A stretch of 64,000 bases of DNA from Streptomyces sp. NBC_01235 (GCF_035989285.1 NZ_CP108513.1:7688001-7752000); one strand, 5' to 3'. Counted from the first letter of the stretch, positions 39,265-51,897 are shown. Notes: generated by a model from the letters alone, not told the origin. Program-made: numbers and translations.

Positions 39265-39804
39265 ATGCGTATCTGTGTCTTCCTCTCCGCGGCCGACCTC
39301 GACGACCGTTACACGCGCCCCGCGCGCGAGTTCGCCGAACTGCTCGGCAAAGGCGGCCATACGCTCGTGTGGGGCGGTTCGGACGTCGGTCTGATGAAGG
39401 TGGTGGCCGACGGGGTGCAGGAGACGGGCGGCCGGCTGTGCGGGGTGTCGGTGGACTTCCTTGCGGCCAAGGCGCGGGCCGGGGCCGACGAGATGGTCAT
39501 CGCGAAGGATCTGGCCGAGCGCAAGCGGCTGCTCCTGGAGAAGTCCGACGCTGTCGTGATCATGGTAGGCGGCACCGGCACGCTGGACGAGGCCACCGAG
39601 ATCCTGGAGCTGAAGAAGCACGGCCACACCGACAAGCCGGTCGTGCTGCTGAACACCGCGGGCTTCTACGACGGCCTCAAGCAGCAGTTCCGGCGCATGG
39701 AGAGCGAGGGCTTCCTGCCCCGTCCCCTCACCGACCTGGTGTTCTTCGCGGAGGAGCCGGTGGGTGCGCTGGCCTACCTCGAAGAGAGCCAGGGCATCGA
39801 GTAG
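39265..39804 (+). CDS. LOG-like (TIGR00730) phosphoribohydrolase family protein
   Basis: A 179-residue Rossmann-fold protein of the lysine decarboxylase-like/LOG family, whose studied members release cytokinin-type bases from nucleotides. The motif is VGGTGTLDEATE near residue 101, where the usual PGG is VGG; the catalytic Gly-Gly-x-Gly-Thr and Glu are kept. LVWGGSDVGLMKVVADG near residue 33 is also typical. TACCGT (39253-39258) ends 6 nt before the ATG, so a leaderless message is likely. Enzymatic specificity is inferred only from the family. Confidence 0.85.
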   Translation: MRICVFLSAADLDDRYTRPAREFAELLGKGGHTLVWGGSDVGLMKVVADGVQETGGRLCGVSVDFLAAKARAGADEMVIAKDLAERKRLLLEKSDAVVIMVGGTGTLDEATEILELKKHGHTDKPVVLLNTAGFYDGLKQQFRRMESEGFLPRPLTDLVFFAEEPVGALAYLEESQGIE

Positions 39805-39830
39805 CCCTCGCCGATGCGAGCATGGCGGGC

Positions 39831-40520
39831 ATGGCTACTCATGTGATCACCGGAGCGGGCTCCGGCATCGGCGCGGCCGTCGCCCGCCGCCTGCACGCGC
39901 GCGGGGACGAACTCGTGCTGCACGCGCGCGACGCGGGCCGCGCGAAGGAACTCGCGGCGGAGTTCCCCGGCGCGCGGACGCTCGTCGGCGACCTGGCCGA
40001 TCCCGACAAGCTGAGCTGGGCGTTCTCCCACCAGTCGCTCCCGGACCGGGTCGACTCGCTGCTGCACATCGCGGGCGTGGTCGACCTCGGCCCGGTCGGT
40101 GACCTGACCCCCAAGTCCTGGCGTCACCAGCTCAACGTCAACCTGATCGCCCCCGCAGAGCTGACCCGGCACTTCCTGCCCCAACTCCGGGCCGCGCGGG
40201 GCCATGTGGTCTTCGTCAACTCCGGCGCCGGCCTCAACGCCCACGCCGACTGGTCCGCGTACGCGGCGTCCAAGCACGGTCTGAAGGCCCTGGCCGACTC
40301 GCTCCGCCACGAGGAGCACGCGGCCGGCGTCCGCGTCACCTCGGTCTACCCCGGCCGCACCGCCAGCCCCATGCAGGCCAAGGTCCACCAGCAGGAGGGC
40401 AAGGAGTACGACGCGTCGAAGTGGATCGACCCGGAGTCGGTGGCGACAACAATCCTGATGGCCCTCGACCTGCCCCGGGACGCGGAGGTCAACGACCTGA
40501 CGGTGCGACCGGGCAGGTGA
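39831..40520 (+). CDS. Short-chain dehydrogenase/reductase
   Basis: A 229-residue SDR. It has the cofactor motif THVITGAGSGIGAAVARR at the N-terminus, the LLHIAGV (NNAG-like) strand, and catalytic Ser-Tyr-Lys in VNSGAGL and WSAYAASKHG. Arg residues after the glycine motif suggest NADP. The start is ATG 39831 or ATG 39822 (two extra residues plus Gly); the shorter form puts the first strand at the N-terminus as in most SDRs. It lies 26 nt after the LOG-like gene and may be cotranscribed. Substrate unknown. Confidence 0.88.
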   Translation: MATHVITGAGSGIGAAVARRLHARGDELVLHARDAGRAKELAAEFPGARTLVGDLADPDKLSWAFSHQSLPDRVDSLLHIAGVVDLGPVGDLTPKSWRHQLNVNLIAPAELTRHFLPQLRAARGHVVFVNSGAGLNAHADWSAYAASKHGLKALADSLRHEEHAAGVRVTSVYPGRTASPMQAKVHQQEGKEYDASKWIDPESVATTILMALDLPRDAEVNDLTVRPGR

Positions 40521-40534
40521 CGGCGACGGTCGCG

Positions 40535-40611
40535 CATTTCAGCCCGTCCAGCGATTGAGGACCAGGCCCGTTCAGGGTCGACAGCGGGGGTCCGGGGGCG
40601 GCAGCCCCCAG
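40535..40611. repeat. Streptomyces extragenic repeat with terminal hairpin
   Basis: The text CATTTCAGCCCGTCCAGCGA followed by a GGACCAGGCCCGTTCAGG block and a GGGGGCGGCAGCCCCC hairpin is a sequence I recognise from many Streptomyces intergenic regions. Identification is from memory and the ends are approximate. It fills most of the 131-nt gap between the SDR and the MetE-like gene and may act as a transcript end. Confidence 0.6.
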
Positions 40612-40651
40612 GGACGGCGACTTCCCCGGAGGGTTTACGTAGGCTTCCGGG

Positions 40652-41659
40652 GTGAGCAACAGCACTCAGTTCAGCTTTGGCGCAGCCACCGGCATCGGCT
40701 CCCTGCCCGGCGGCGACGCCCGTGAGGCCGCCAAGACCGTCACCGGGTCCTTCGAGGACTTCCCGTTCCTCGCCGAACTGCCCGCCCGAGGCCCCGGCGC
40801 CGACATGATCGGCCGCACCGCGGGCCTGCTCGTCGAGCTGTACGCGCGCGTGGAGCCCAGCGGCTGGCGGATCGGCGACCGGCCGGGACGGGACACCAAG
40901 CGGGCCCGGTCCTGGCTGCGCGAGGACCTCGACGCGCTGGAGGAGTTCACACAGGGCTACGAGGGACAGGTGAAGGTGCAGGCGGTCGGCCCCTGGACGC
41001 TCGCCGCCTCTTTGGAGCTGAAGAACGGCGAGGCGGTGCTCTCCGACCCCGGCGCCTGCCGTGACCTCGCCGGCTCCCTCAGCGAGGGCCTGCGCGACCA
41101 CCTCGCCGAGGTCCGGCGCCGGCTGCCCGGCGCCCACCTCGTGCTCCAGCTCGACGAGCCCTCCCTCACCGGCGTGCTCCGCGGCCACGTCAGGACCGCC
41201 AGCGGCTACCGCACCTACCGCTCCGTCGACCGGCAGGTCGTGGAGGCCACGCTCCGGGACGTCCTCGGGGTGCACGGCGACGGCCCCGTCGTGGTCCACT
41301 CGTGCGCACCCGACGTGCCGTTCGCCCTCCTGCGCCGGGCCGGCGCGGCGGCGGTCTCCTTCGACTTCTCGCTGCTCACCGAGCGTGACGACGACGCGAT
41401 CGGCGAGGCGGTGGAAGCGGGTACCCGGCTGTTCGCCGGTGTCGTGCCCGGCACGGACTCCGCATTGTCAGACCCTGCCGGTAGCGTCATGGGTGTCAGG
41501 ACGCTGTGGCGCAGGCTGGGGCTGCGACCGGGGCTTCTCTCGGAGGCGGTCACGCTCACGCCGACGTGCGGCCTCGCGGGGGCTTCCCCCGCGTACGCCC
41601 GCCAGGCCCTCGCCCACTGCGTCCGGGCGGCGAGATCCCTCGCGGACAACCCAGAGTAA
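40652..41659 (+). CDS. Cobalamin-independent methionine synthase-like (MetE C-terminal/UROD fold) protein
   Basis: A 335-residue single-domain protein related to the catalytic half of MetE. Indicators are GATGIGSLPGGD at the N-terminus, LQLDEPSLTGVL near residue 166, VVHSCAPDVPF near 212 and TPTCGLAGASPAYARQAL near the end, where His, Cys and Glu are typical zinc ligands. It is half the size of full MetE, so the methyl donor may differ from methyltetrahydrofolate. TAGGCT at 40640-40645 ends 6 nt before GTG 40652, suggesting leaderless transcription. ligA follows after 15 nt. Confidence 0.85.
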   Translation: MSNSTQFSFGAATGIGSLPGGDAREAAKTVTGSFEDFPFLAELPARGPGADMIGRTAGLLVELYARVEPSGWRIGDRPGRDTKRARSWLREDLDALEEFTQGYEGQVKVQAVGPWTLAASLELKNGEAVLSDPGACRDLAGSLSEGLRDHLAEVRRRLPGAHLVLQLDEPSLTGVLRGHVRTASGYRTYRSVDRQVVEATLRDVLGVHGDGPVVVHSCAPDVPFALLRRAGAAAVSFDFSLLTERDDDAIGEAVEAGTRLFAGVVPGTDSALSDPAGSVMGVRTLWRRLGLRPGLLSEAVTLTPTCGLAGASPAYARQALAHCVRAARSLADNPE

Positions 41660-43867
<2,208 letters not shown>

Positions 43868-44136
43868 CGAAGAGTGGCGGTTGAAGACCACCCGATCGGC
43901 GCATACCAGACGCATACGGGTGGCCGGGGCGCATTCGGGCAACCGTCGACGACCGCTGCCCGTGGAAGCCTTCTGCGGCCTACTGTTGATATGTGCGCCT
44001 GCCGTGCCCAGCTGCGGTCGGGGCATCCCCGTGCTCCTGGTGGGCAAGGGGAAGGGTTTTCCGACGCGGCGCCGCCCGGGGTTGTAGGGCAACGGGCCGC
44101 GTGGCGTGGGCACCGCCGGCTGTGAGAGGGACGGGA

Positions 44137-46389
44137 ATGGAACCGACCGAGAGCGCCGCCCCGGACGCACGGCTGCGCCGACTCCGGGTCGCCGGCGTCT
44201 GGTGGGGGAGGTGGACGGCGCGCTCAGGGCGACATCCGGGCGCGCAGGCGTACGCACCGCACCGCGCGCCCCACACCGCACCGCACCCCGCCCTGAACCA
44301 CCGCACACCCGCCCAGCCGCACCCCGGGCTGCCCGGCACCGAACCCGACCGGCATCTGTCCTGGCCCGCGCTGCCCGCCGCGGTCGTCGCGGCGGCCGGG
44401 TTCGCCCTCGGCGCCGGCTTCTACCGCGCCTTCACCGACAACCACGCGCTCTTCCCGTCCGGCACCCTCGGCTGGGCGCTGGCCGTACTGGCCGGCGTCA
44501 TCGTCGGCCACCTGGTCCTGCTCGGCCGCGCCCGCTGGTGGGGCGGCACCGGCTCCGGCGCCGCCCTCACCCTCGCCGTCCTGCTGCTGTACGGCTGGGT
44601 GCCCGCCGGCATGGTCAGCCTCACCGTCGTCGTCCTGGTCGGCATAGCCCGGCGTCACCGCTGGCGGCAGGGCGTCCTGCACGGCGCGGTGGACATCCTC
44701 GGCATCGGCGCGGGCGCGCTGCTGCTGGCCGCCTGCGGACGGATACCGTCCGTGGAGCGACCCTGGACCCCCGACAGCTGGACGGTCTACACCGGCCCCC
44801 AGGTCGTCCTGGTGGCCGTCGCCTACCTCGCCGTCACCCGCGTCCTGCTCTGGTATCTGCACGCCCCGCGCTCCGGCGGACTGCCCACCGTCGCCCGTAC
44901 GGCCCTTCTCAGGCAGGGCCTGGTAGCGGTCGCTCTCCTGGGTATCGCCCCGCTGATCTGCGTGGTGGCCGTGGCCAAGCCGATCCTGCTGCCGCTGTTC
45001 GCCATTCCGCTCGTCGCCCTCGACTCCACCCTGTGGATGGCCCGCGCCCGCGCGGAGGAACAACTGCGCGACCCGCTGACCGGGCTGCCCAACCGTCAGT
45101 GGCTCCTGGAACGTATCTGGACCGCCCTGGACGACGCCGAGCGCATCGGCGCCCGGGCCGCTCTGATGCTGATCGACCTCGACCGTTTCCGTTCGGTCAA
45201 CGACACCCTCGGTCATCTCGCCGGAGACCGGCTGCTGCTCCAGATAGCCGAGCGGCTGCGGCTCGCCCTGCCGCGCGGGGCGGAGGTCGCGCGGCTCGGC
45301 GGGGACGAGTTCGCCGTCTTACTGCCCGTCGCCGACTCCACGACCTCGGCGTCCCGGGTCGCCCGCGGTCTGGTCTCCGGCCTCAGCTCGCCGCTCGACC
45401 TCGACGGTCTCACCCTCGTCCTGGAGGCCAGCGCCGGCGTCGCCGTCTTCCCCGACCACGCGCTCGACGCGGAAGGCCTGCTGCGCCGGGCCGACGTGGC
45501 GATGTACCAGGCCAAGCGGGACCGCACGGGCGTGGAGGTGTACGAGTCCAAGCGTGACTCCAACACCCCCGACCGGCTCGGACTGCTGGGCGACCTGCGG
45601 CGCGCGCTCGACGCGCACGAGGTGCAGCTGCACTACCAGCCGAAGGTCCGCTTCGACGGGCAGGTGGCGGGGCTGGAGGCCCTGGTCCGGTGGGTGCACC
45701 CGGAGCGGGGGAAGGTGCCGCCGGACGAGTTCATAGCGATCGCCGAGTCGTCGGGCCTGATGCCGCATCTGACGGAGTATGTGCTGGAGACGGCGCTCGG
45801 CCAGGTCGCGAAGTGGCGGGCCCAGGGGCTGTTCGTGCCGGTCGCGGTCAACGTCTCCCCGCGCGACGTCCACACGCCGGGCTTCGCGGGGTCGGTGGCA
45901 GCGCGGTTGGCGCGGCACGGAGTGCCTGCGGGAGCGCTCCAACTGGAGATAACCGAACACGTCCTCCTGGAGGACCCGCAGCGGGCCGCCGCGACCCTCA
46001 ACGGGCTGACCGGGCACGGCGTGAAGATGTCGCTGGACGACTTCGGAACGGGCTACTCCTCCCTTGTGCACCTGCGCCGACTGCCCGTCAGCGAGCTGAA
46101 GATCGACCGCTCCTTCGTGGCCCGGCTGGCCGTCGACAACGAGGACGCGGAGATCGTGCGCTGCACCGTCGACCTCGCTCATTCGCTGGGGCTTCTGGTG
46201 GTCGCCGAGGGCGTCGAGGACGACGAGACGTGGGAGCGCCTGCGTGACCTGGGCTGCGACGCGGTGCAGGGCTGGCTGGTGGCCGCGGCGATGCCTCCCG
46301 AGGAGGCGACGGCGTGGCTGCGGGCCCGAGGCTCACGCGGCTGGCAGCGCCCCGCGGCAGCCCTCCCGGCGGCAGCCACCGACGACTGA
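44137..46389 (+). CDS. rmdB: Membrane GGDEF-EAL cyclic-di-GMP protein (RmdB-like)
   Basis: A 750-residue protein. The N-terminal half has about eight membrane segments (80-300). A GGDEF domain follows with an intact RLGGDEFAVLL (386-396), then an EAL domain with GLEALVRW (512-519), DDFGTGYSSL and AEGVEDDETW, all consistent with phosphodiesterase activity. Position right after ligA matches, from memory, S. coelicolor SCO5495 (RmdB), a c-di-GMP phosphodiesterase affecting development. ATG 44137 is preferred because the upstream in-frame 48 residues are Arg/Cys-rich with no membrane or signal character. The 269-nt gap to ligA holds no convincing gene. Confidence 0.9.
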   Translation: MEPTESAAPDARLRRLRVAGVWWGRWTARSGRHPGAQAYAPHRAPHTAPHPALNHRTPAQPHPGLPGTEPDRHLSWPALPAAVVAAAGFALGAGFYRAFTDNHALFPSGTLGWALAVLAGVIVGHLVLLGRARWWGGTGSGAALTLAVLLLYGWVPAGMVSLTVVVLVGIARRHRWRQGVLHGAVDILGIGAGALLLAACGRIPSVERPWTPDSWTVYTGPQVVLVAVAYLAVTRVLLWYLHAPRSGGLPTVARTALLRQGLVAVALLGIAPLICVVAVAKPILLPLFAIPLVALDSTLWMARARAEEQLRDPLTGLPNRQWLLERIWTALDDAERIGARAALMLIDLDRFRSVNDTLGHLAGDRLLLQIAERLRLALPRGAEVARLGGDEFAVLLPVADSTTSASRVARGLVSGLSSPLDLDGLTLVLEASAGVAVFPDHALDAEGLLRRADVAMYQAKRDRTGVEVYESKRDSNTPDRLGLLGDLRRALDAHEVQLHYQPKVRFDGQVAGLEALVRWVHPERGKVPPDEFIAIAESSGLMPHLTEYVLETALGQVAKWRAQGLFVPVAVNVSPRDVHTPGFAGSVAARLARHGVPAGALQLEITEHVLLEDPQRAAATLNGLTGHGVKMSLDDFGTGYSSLVHLRRLPVSELKIDRSFVARLAVDNEDAEIVRCTVDLAHSLGLLVVAEGVEDDETWERLRDLGCDAVQGWLVAAAMPPEEATAWLRARGSRGWQRPAAALPAAATDD

Positions 46390-46433
46390 CCTCTTTGGCC
46401 CGGGCGCCCGTTCAGCCCGGACGAGAGCCCCCC

Positions 46434-47062
46434 TCACCTCACTGCCGCCGCGAAGTGGCCGGTCAACGGCTCCAGTCGCCGGGCGTGGGCGGATTCCGGG
46501 AGGCGTCCGCTGCGCATCAGCGTCACCAAGCCGTGCAGGCCCGCCCAGTAGGTCTCCGTGAGGAGGCCGGCGTCCTCTCCCTCGGCCGCGATCGGCTCCA
46601 CGACCGCCGCCAGTTTCGTTGAAGGCGTCCCATGGCGCCGCCGGGGCCTGCGGCGTCGCGAACGGCAGGTCCACGGTGTGCGTGAACATCGCGTCGTACA
46701 GGGCGGGCCGGCGTCGCGCGAAGGCGGTGTACGCCTCGCCCACCGCCGCCAGGCCGGCACGCGCGGCCGCCGCTCCGGCAGCCGTCCGCGCCCCTGTCCG
46801 CGCAGCCCGCAGCTCCGCCGCCATCTCCGCGAGGCCCTCCAGCGCGACCGCCGTCGTGATCGTGTCCTTGCCCTTGAAGTGGCTGCAGAGGACGGGCTGG
46901 CTGTACTCGATCTCCGCGGCGAGGCGCCGTGTCGTCACCGCCTCCCAGCCCTCCGCCTCCGCCGGTTCGCGCGCGGCCGTGACGATCAGTTGCTCGCGCT
47001 CCGCTCGTTCGCGCTCCCGGCGCGTCTGAATCGACCTGCCCGATTCTAGCGGTGCTAGTCAT
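46434..47062 (-). pseudogene. TetR-family regulator disrupted by frameshifts
   Basis: A TetR protein can be read only by joining frames. From about 47030 one frame gives QTRREREREQ-like sequence, LIVTAAREPAEAEGWEAVTT and the helix-turn-helix RRLAAEIEYSQPVLCSHFKG. That frame runs through APWDAFNET (about 46625) and must then shift by one base to reach KLAAVVEPIAAEGEDAG and the natural C-terminus LTGHFAAAVR. No ATG or GTG opens the first frame: the ATG at 47062 is in another frame, and an ATT at about 47031 is the only near-start. So at least one and probably two frame breaks exist, unless the sequence has errors. It is convergent with rmdB. Confidence 0.75.
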
Positions 47063-47108
47063 TCTTTCAGTGTTCTGATAGCTTCGCTATAGCCGCTAGC
47101 GCCGCTAG
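47046..47108. promoter_or_regulatory. Three TAGC-NNN-GCTA palindromes beside the broken TetR gene
   Basis: CTAGCGGTGCTAG (47046-47058), ATAGCTTCGCTAT (47078-47090) and CTAGCGCCGCTAG (47096-47108) share the same 13-bp geometry, TAGC-3-GCTA. Their centres are 32 and 18 bp apart. They fill the divergent promoter of the TetR remnant and the DUF4267 gene. This is the expected look of that regulator's operators. Confidence 0.75.
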
Positions 47109-47130
47109 TGACAGTGAGAGGGGATCCGCC

Positions 47131-47502
47131 ATGACCGTCACCGCCTACACACTGGCCGTCGCGCTCAACCTGTTCTGCCTGTTCCTCGGCTACCGGTTCC
47201 TGTTCCAGCCCGCCTCCTCCGCCGCCGGCTACGGCGTCCCGGCCGATCCCGCGGGCGACGCCGGCGCCTACCTCACGATCAAGGGCGTCAGGGACGGCAC
47301 CCTCGGCCTGGTGGGCCTCGCGTTGCTGGTCTTCGCCGGGGCGCGGGCCGAGGCCTGGTTCATGCTCTGCGTGGCCCTCGTCCCGCTGGGCGACACCCTG
47401 ATAGTCCTGCGCCACGGCGGAACCAGGGCCGTCGCCTTCGGAATTCACTTCGCCACGGCCGTTGTTGTGCTCATCAGCGCCGCACTGCTCTTCGCCGTCT
47501 GA
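47131..47502 (+). CDS. DUF4267-like membrane protein
   Basis: A 123-residue protein with about four membrane helices. LGYRFLFQPASSAAGYGVPAD and YLTIKGVRDGTLGL are characteristic of DUF4267 proteins. ATG 47131 follows GAGGGG at 47117-47122. It begins 23 nt after the third palindrome, so it was presumably the target of the adjacent TetR regulator; if that regulator is dead, the gene may be constitutively expressed. Function unknown. Confidence 0.82.
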   Translation: MTVTAYTLAVALNLFCLFLGYRFLFQPASSAAGYGVPADPAGDAGAYLTIKGVRDGTLGLVGLALLVFAGARAEAWFMLCVALVPLGDTLIVLRHGGTRAVAFGIHFATAVVVLISAALLFAV

Positions 47503-47533
47503 CCGTCCGACATCGCCTGCCAGGGGGACTGCA

Positions 47534-48028
47534 ATGTCGCTTTTCGTACCGAAGTTCGACGACTCCGTGATCGTCCGTGACGCCGATGCCGAGGTCATCG
47601 GCGGTGACCCCGTCGGCGTCAAGCTGCTCGCCGACAGCAGTGCGTCCGGCGGCGCGCTGTCCGCCGTCCGCGTCACCCTCGGCGAGGGTGCCGACGGCGC
47701 CCGCCCGCACCTGCACCACCACTCCGCCGAGCTGTTCTACCTCCTCGACGGCGAGGCCCGGCTCCTCTCGGGCGACGACATCGTCACCGCCGAACGCGGC
47801 GACCTCGTCATCGTCCCGCCGGGCAAGCCGCACGCCTTCGCCGCCGCCCCCGGAAGCGCCGCCGACCTGCTCATCGTGATCACCCCCGGCGTCGAACGCT
47901 TCGGCTACTTCCGTCACCTCCAGCGCATCCGCCTGGGCGAGCTCACCCCGGAGAGCCTCCTCGAAGTACAGGAGCTCTACGACAACCAGTTCCTGCGCAG
48001 CGAGGCCTGGGAAGCCCGCCGAAACTGA
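47534..48028 (+). CDS. Cupin-domain protein
   Basis: A 164-residue single-cupin protein. Metal-site motif 1 is PHLHHHSAELFYLLDGEARL (about 63-82), with three histidines and a glutamate, and motif 2 is PPGKPHAFAA near 98. The fold includes dioxygenases, isomerases and binding proteins; no substrate is evident. ATG 47534 follows CAGGGGG. It lies 31 nt after the DUF4267 gene and is likely in the same unit. Confidence 0.85.
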   Translation: MSLFVPKFDDSVIVRDADAEVIGGDPVGVKLLADSSASGGALSAVRVTLGEGADGARPHLHHHSAELFYLLDGEARLLSGDDIVTAERGDLVIVPPGKPHAFAAAPGSAADLLIVITPGVERFGYFRHLQRIRLGELTPESLLEVQELYDNQFLRSEAWEARRN

Positions 48029-48088
48029 CGGAAGCCGACGAGCGGGGGAAACTGTTTCACGGGCACACGGCGCCGCCCCCTAGGATTA

Positions 48089-48189
48089 GGGCCTGTCGCC
48101 ACATTCCCGCCTGCCCCGCGACGCCTGGCACGCACGCTCGCCGCAGGGCCCGCCCTCTGGGCGGACGACGGGAATGCGACGACAGGCCC
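48089..48189. mobile_element. MITE-like palindromic element in the gatCAB leader
   Basis: A 101-bp element with terminal inverted repeats. GGGCCTGTCG at the left end and CGACAGGCCC at the right end match exactly, and similarity continues for 21 nt with two mismatches (through CATTCCCG). Both ends are flanked by TA (48087-48088 and 48190-48191), as expected for duplication of a TA target by IS630/mariner-type transposition. There is no coding capacity. It is 42 nt upstream of gatC, so it lies in the promoter or 5' leader of the operon. Confidence 0.75.
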
Positions 48190-48231
48190 TAGGTCCAAAC
48201 CAACACTCACTCCACCCCAGAGGAACGCTGC

Positions 48232-48528
48232 ATGCCTGGCATCACGCGCGAGGAGGTCGCCCACCTCGCCCGGCTGGCGCGTCTGGAGCTGAAGCCCGAA
48301 GAGCTCGAACACTTCGCGGGACAGCTGGACGACATCATCGGCGCGGTCGCCCGCGTCAGTGAGGTCGCCGACCAAGACGTACCGCCGACCTCGCACCCGC
48401 TCCCGCTGACGAACGTCATGCGGGCGGACGAGGTCCGTCCGTCGCTCACCCCCGAGCAGGCGCTCTCCGGCGCCCCGGCCCAGGAGCAGCAGCGTTTCAA
48501 GGTGCCGCAGATCCTGGGGGAGGACTAA
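48232..48528 (+). CDS. gatC: Asp-tRNA(Asn)/Glu-tRNA(Gln) amidotransferase subunit C
   Basis: A 98-residue GatC of standard length. It opens [20 protein letters not shown] and ends with [13 protein letters not shown], the extended tail that wraps between GatA and GatB in known structures. It stabilises GatA in the amidotransferase that converts mischarged Glu-tRNA(Gln) to Gln-tRNA(Gln). gatA follows after 5 nt. Confidence 0.97.
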   Translation: MPGITREEVAHLARLARLELKPEELEHFAGQLDDIIGAVARVSEVADQDVPPTSHPLPLTNVMRADEVRPSLTPEQALSGAPAQEQQRFKVPQILGED

Positions 48529-48533
48529 CCGCC

Positions 48534-50032
<1,499 letters not shown>

Positions 50033-50036
<4 letters not shown>

Positions 50037-50272
50037 GTGCACTGAACAAGGCCAAGGGCTTCAAGAAGTCCAAGTCCGGTACGTACCTGTCCATCGCCGG
50101 GACCGCGTTCGGCGCGATCGGTGTCGCCAAGCGGCTGAAGAAGGCCCGCGCCGAGAAGGACACCCTGGTCCTGATCGACGCCACCGTGTCCGCCGTCGCC
50201 ATCGTCACCGGCCTCGCCATCCTGTACCGCGAGCTGAAGCGGCTGGGCGACGACGACGTCCTGCTGGGCTGA
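50033..50272 (+). CDS. Small membrane protein inside the gat operon
   Basis: A 79-residue protein between gatA and gatB. A basic N-terminus ([14 protein letters not shown]) leads to a glycine-containing hydrophobic stretch ([16 protein letters not shown]), a charged middle and a second hydrophobic helix ([18 protein letters not shown]). GTG 50033 overlaps the gatA stop and follows GAGGAGG at 50016-50022, and gatB starts 15 nt later, so it is firmly inside the operon. I do not recognise the family. From memory, an equivalent small gene lies at this place in other Streptomyces. Confidence 0.8.
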
Positions 50273-50287
50273 GAGGGAAGTTTCACC

Positions 50288-51802
50288 GTGACCACCACGA
50301 CCGACCTGGTGTCGTACGAGGACGCGCTGGCGTCCTACGACCCCGTCATGGGCCTCGAGGTCCATGTCGAACTCGGCACCAAGACGAAGATGTTCTGTGG
50401 GTGTTCGACCGAGCTGGGCGCCGAGCCCAACTCGCAGACCTGCCCCACCTGCCTCGGCATGCCCGGCGCGCTTCCGGTCGTCAACGCGATCGGCATCGAG
50501 TCCGCGATCAAGATCGGTCTCGCGCTGAACTGCGAGATCGCCGAGTGGTGCCGTTTCGCCCGGAAGAACTACTTCTATCCGGACATGCCGAAGAACTTCC
50601 AGACCTCCCAGTACGACGAGCCGATCGCCTTCAACGGCTACCTCGACGTCCAGCTGGAGGACGGCGAGACCTTCCGCGTGGAGATCGAGCGCGCCCACAT
50701 GGAGGAGGACACCGGCAAGTCGACGCACGTCGGCGGCGCCACCGGCCGTATCCACGGCGCGTCCCACTCCCTGCTGGACTACAACCGCGCCGGCATCCCG
50801 CTCATCGAGATCGTCACCAAGCCGATCGAGGGCGCGGGTGAGCGTGCTCCCGAGGTGGCGAAGGCCTACGTCCGTGAGCTGCGCGAGCTCATCAAGGCGC
50901 TCGGTGTCTCCGAGGCCCGCATGGAGATGGGCCAGATGCGCTGCGACGTGAACCTGTCGCTGCGCCCGCACGGCCGGGAGAAGTTCGGCACCCGGTCCGA
51001 GACGAAGAACGTGAACTCGCTGCGGTCCGTGGAGCGCGCGGCCCGCTTCGAGATCCAGCGGCACGCGGCCGTGCTGTCGTCCGGCGGCACGATCATCCAG
51101 GAGACCCGCCACTTCCACGAGGACACCGGGTCGACGACCTCGGGCCGCGTGAAGGAGGAGGCCGAGGACTACCGGTACTTCCCGGAGCCCGACCTGGTGC
51201 CGGTCGCCCCGTCCCGTGAGTGGGTCGAGGAGATCCGTGCCGGGCTGCCGGAGCTGCCGCTGGTCCGCCGGGGCCGACTGCTCGCCGAGTGGGGCATCTC
51301 CGCCAACGACATGCAGTCGATCCTCAACGCCGGTGCGCTGGACCTGATCGTCGCCACGATCGACGCCGGCGCCGACGCGGCCTCCGCCCGCAAGTGGTGG
51401 ATGGGCGAACTGGCGCGCAGCGCCAACGAGTCGGGCGTCTCGCTCGACGAGCTGGCGATCACGCCCGAGCAGGTCGCCCGGGTCGCGCAGCTCGTGAGCG
51501 GCGGCGACCTGAACGACAAGCTGGCCCGTCAGGTCATCGAGGGCGTCCTCGCGGGCGAGGGCACCCCGGACGAGGTCGTCGTCAAGCGCGGTCTGAAGGT
51601 CGTCTCCGACGAGGGCGCGCTCACCACGGCCGTCGAGGAGGCCATCGCCGGCAACCCGGGCATCGCCGACAAGATCCGCGGCGGCAAGGTGGCCGCGGCC
51701 GGCGCCCTGGTCGGCGCGGTGATGAAGGCCACGCGCGGTCAGGCCGACGCGGCCCGCGTCAAGGAGCTGATCCTTCAGAAGCTGGGCGTCAGCGAGGGCT
51801 GA
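50288..51802 (+). CDS. gatB: Asp-tRNA(Asn)/Glu-tRNA(Gln) amidotransferase subunit B
   Basis: A 504-residue GatB. The kinase-like domain opens [20 protein letters not shown], followed by a zinc site in CGCSTELG and [20 protein letters not shown] and [18 protein letters not shown] are family blocks. A C-terminal YqeY-like tail domain ends QKLGVSEG. It activates the mischarged glutamyl group with ATP and transfers ammonia. A strong terminator follows 27 nt after the stop. Confidence 0.98.
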   Translation: MTTTTDLVSYEDALASYDPVMGLEVHVELGTKTKMFCGCSTELGAEPNSQTCPTCLGMPGALPVVNAIGIESAIKIGLALNCEIAEWCRFARKNYFYPDMPKNFQTSQYDEPIAFNGYLDVQLEDGETFRVEIERAHMEEDTGKSTHVGGATGRIHGASHSLLDYNRAGIPLIEIVTKPIEGAGERAPEVAKAYVRELRELIKALGVSEARMEMGQMRCDVNLSLRPHGREKFGTRSETKNVNSLRSVERAARFEIQRHAAVLSSGGTIIQETRHFHEDTGSTTSGRVKEEAEDYRYFPEPDLVPVAPSREWVEEIRAGLPELPLVRRGRLLAEWGISANDMQSILNAGALDLIVATIDAGADAASARKWWMGELARSANESGVSLDELAITPEQVARVAQLVSGGDLNDKLARQVIEGVLAGEGTPDEVVVKRGLKVVSDEGALTTAVEEAIAGNPGIADKIRGGKVAAAGALVGAVMKATRGQADAARVKELILQKLGVSEG

Positions 51803-51829
51803 GGCCCGCCGAGGCTCGCGAGATTCCCA

Positions 51830-51860
51830 CAGGGGTGCACCGGAAACCGGTGCACCCCTG
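51830..51860 (+). terminator. Terminator after gatB
   Basis: CAGGGGTGCACCGG (51830-51843) and its exact complement (51847-51860) form a 14-bp stem with an AAA loop. It separates the gat operon from the following small gene. A short T/C-containing tract follows. Confidence 0.85.
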
Positions 51861-51897
51861 CTCGCGTCCTCGGCCCGACGCGCTACGCTCGCCCGCC

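Noticed and set aside
43874..44125. Small open frames between ligA and the GGDEF-EAL gene
   Set aside because: They overlap one another in different frames, contain no family signature and have no convincing ribosome site.
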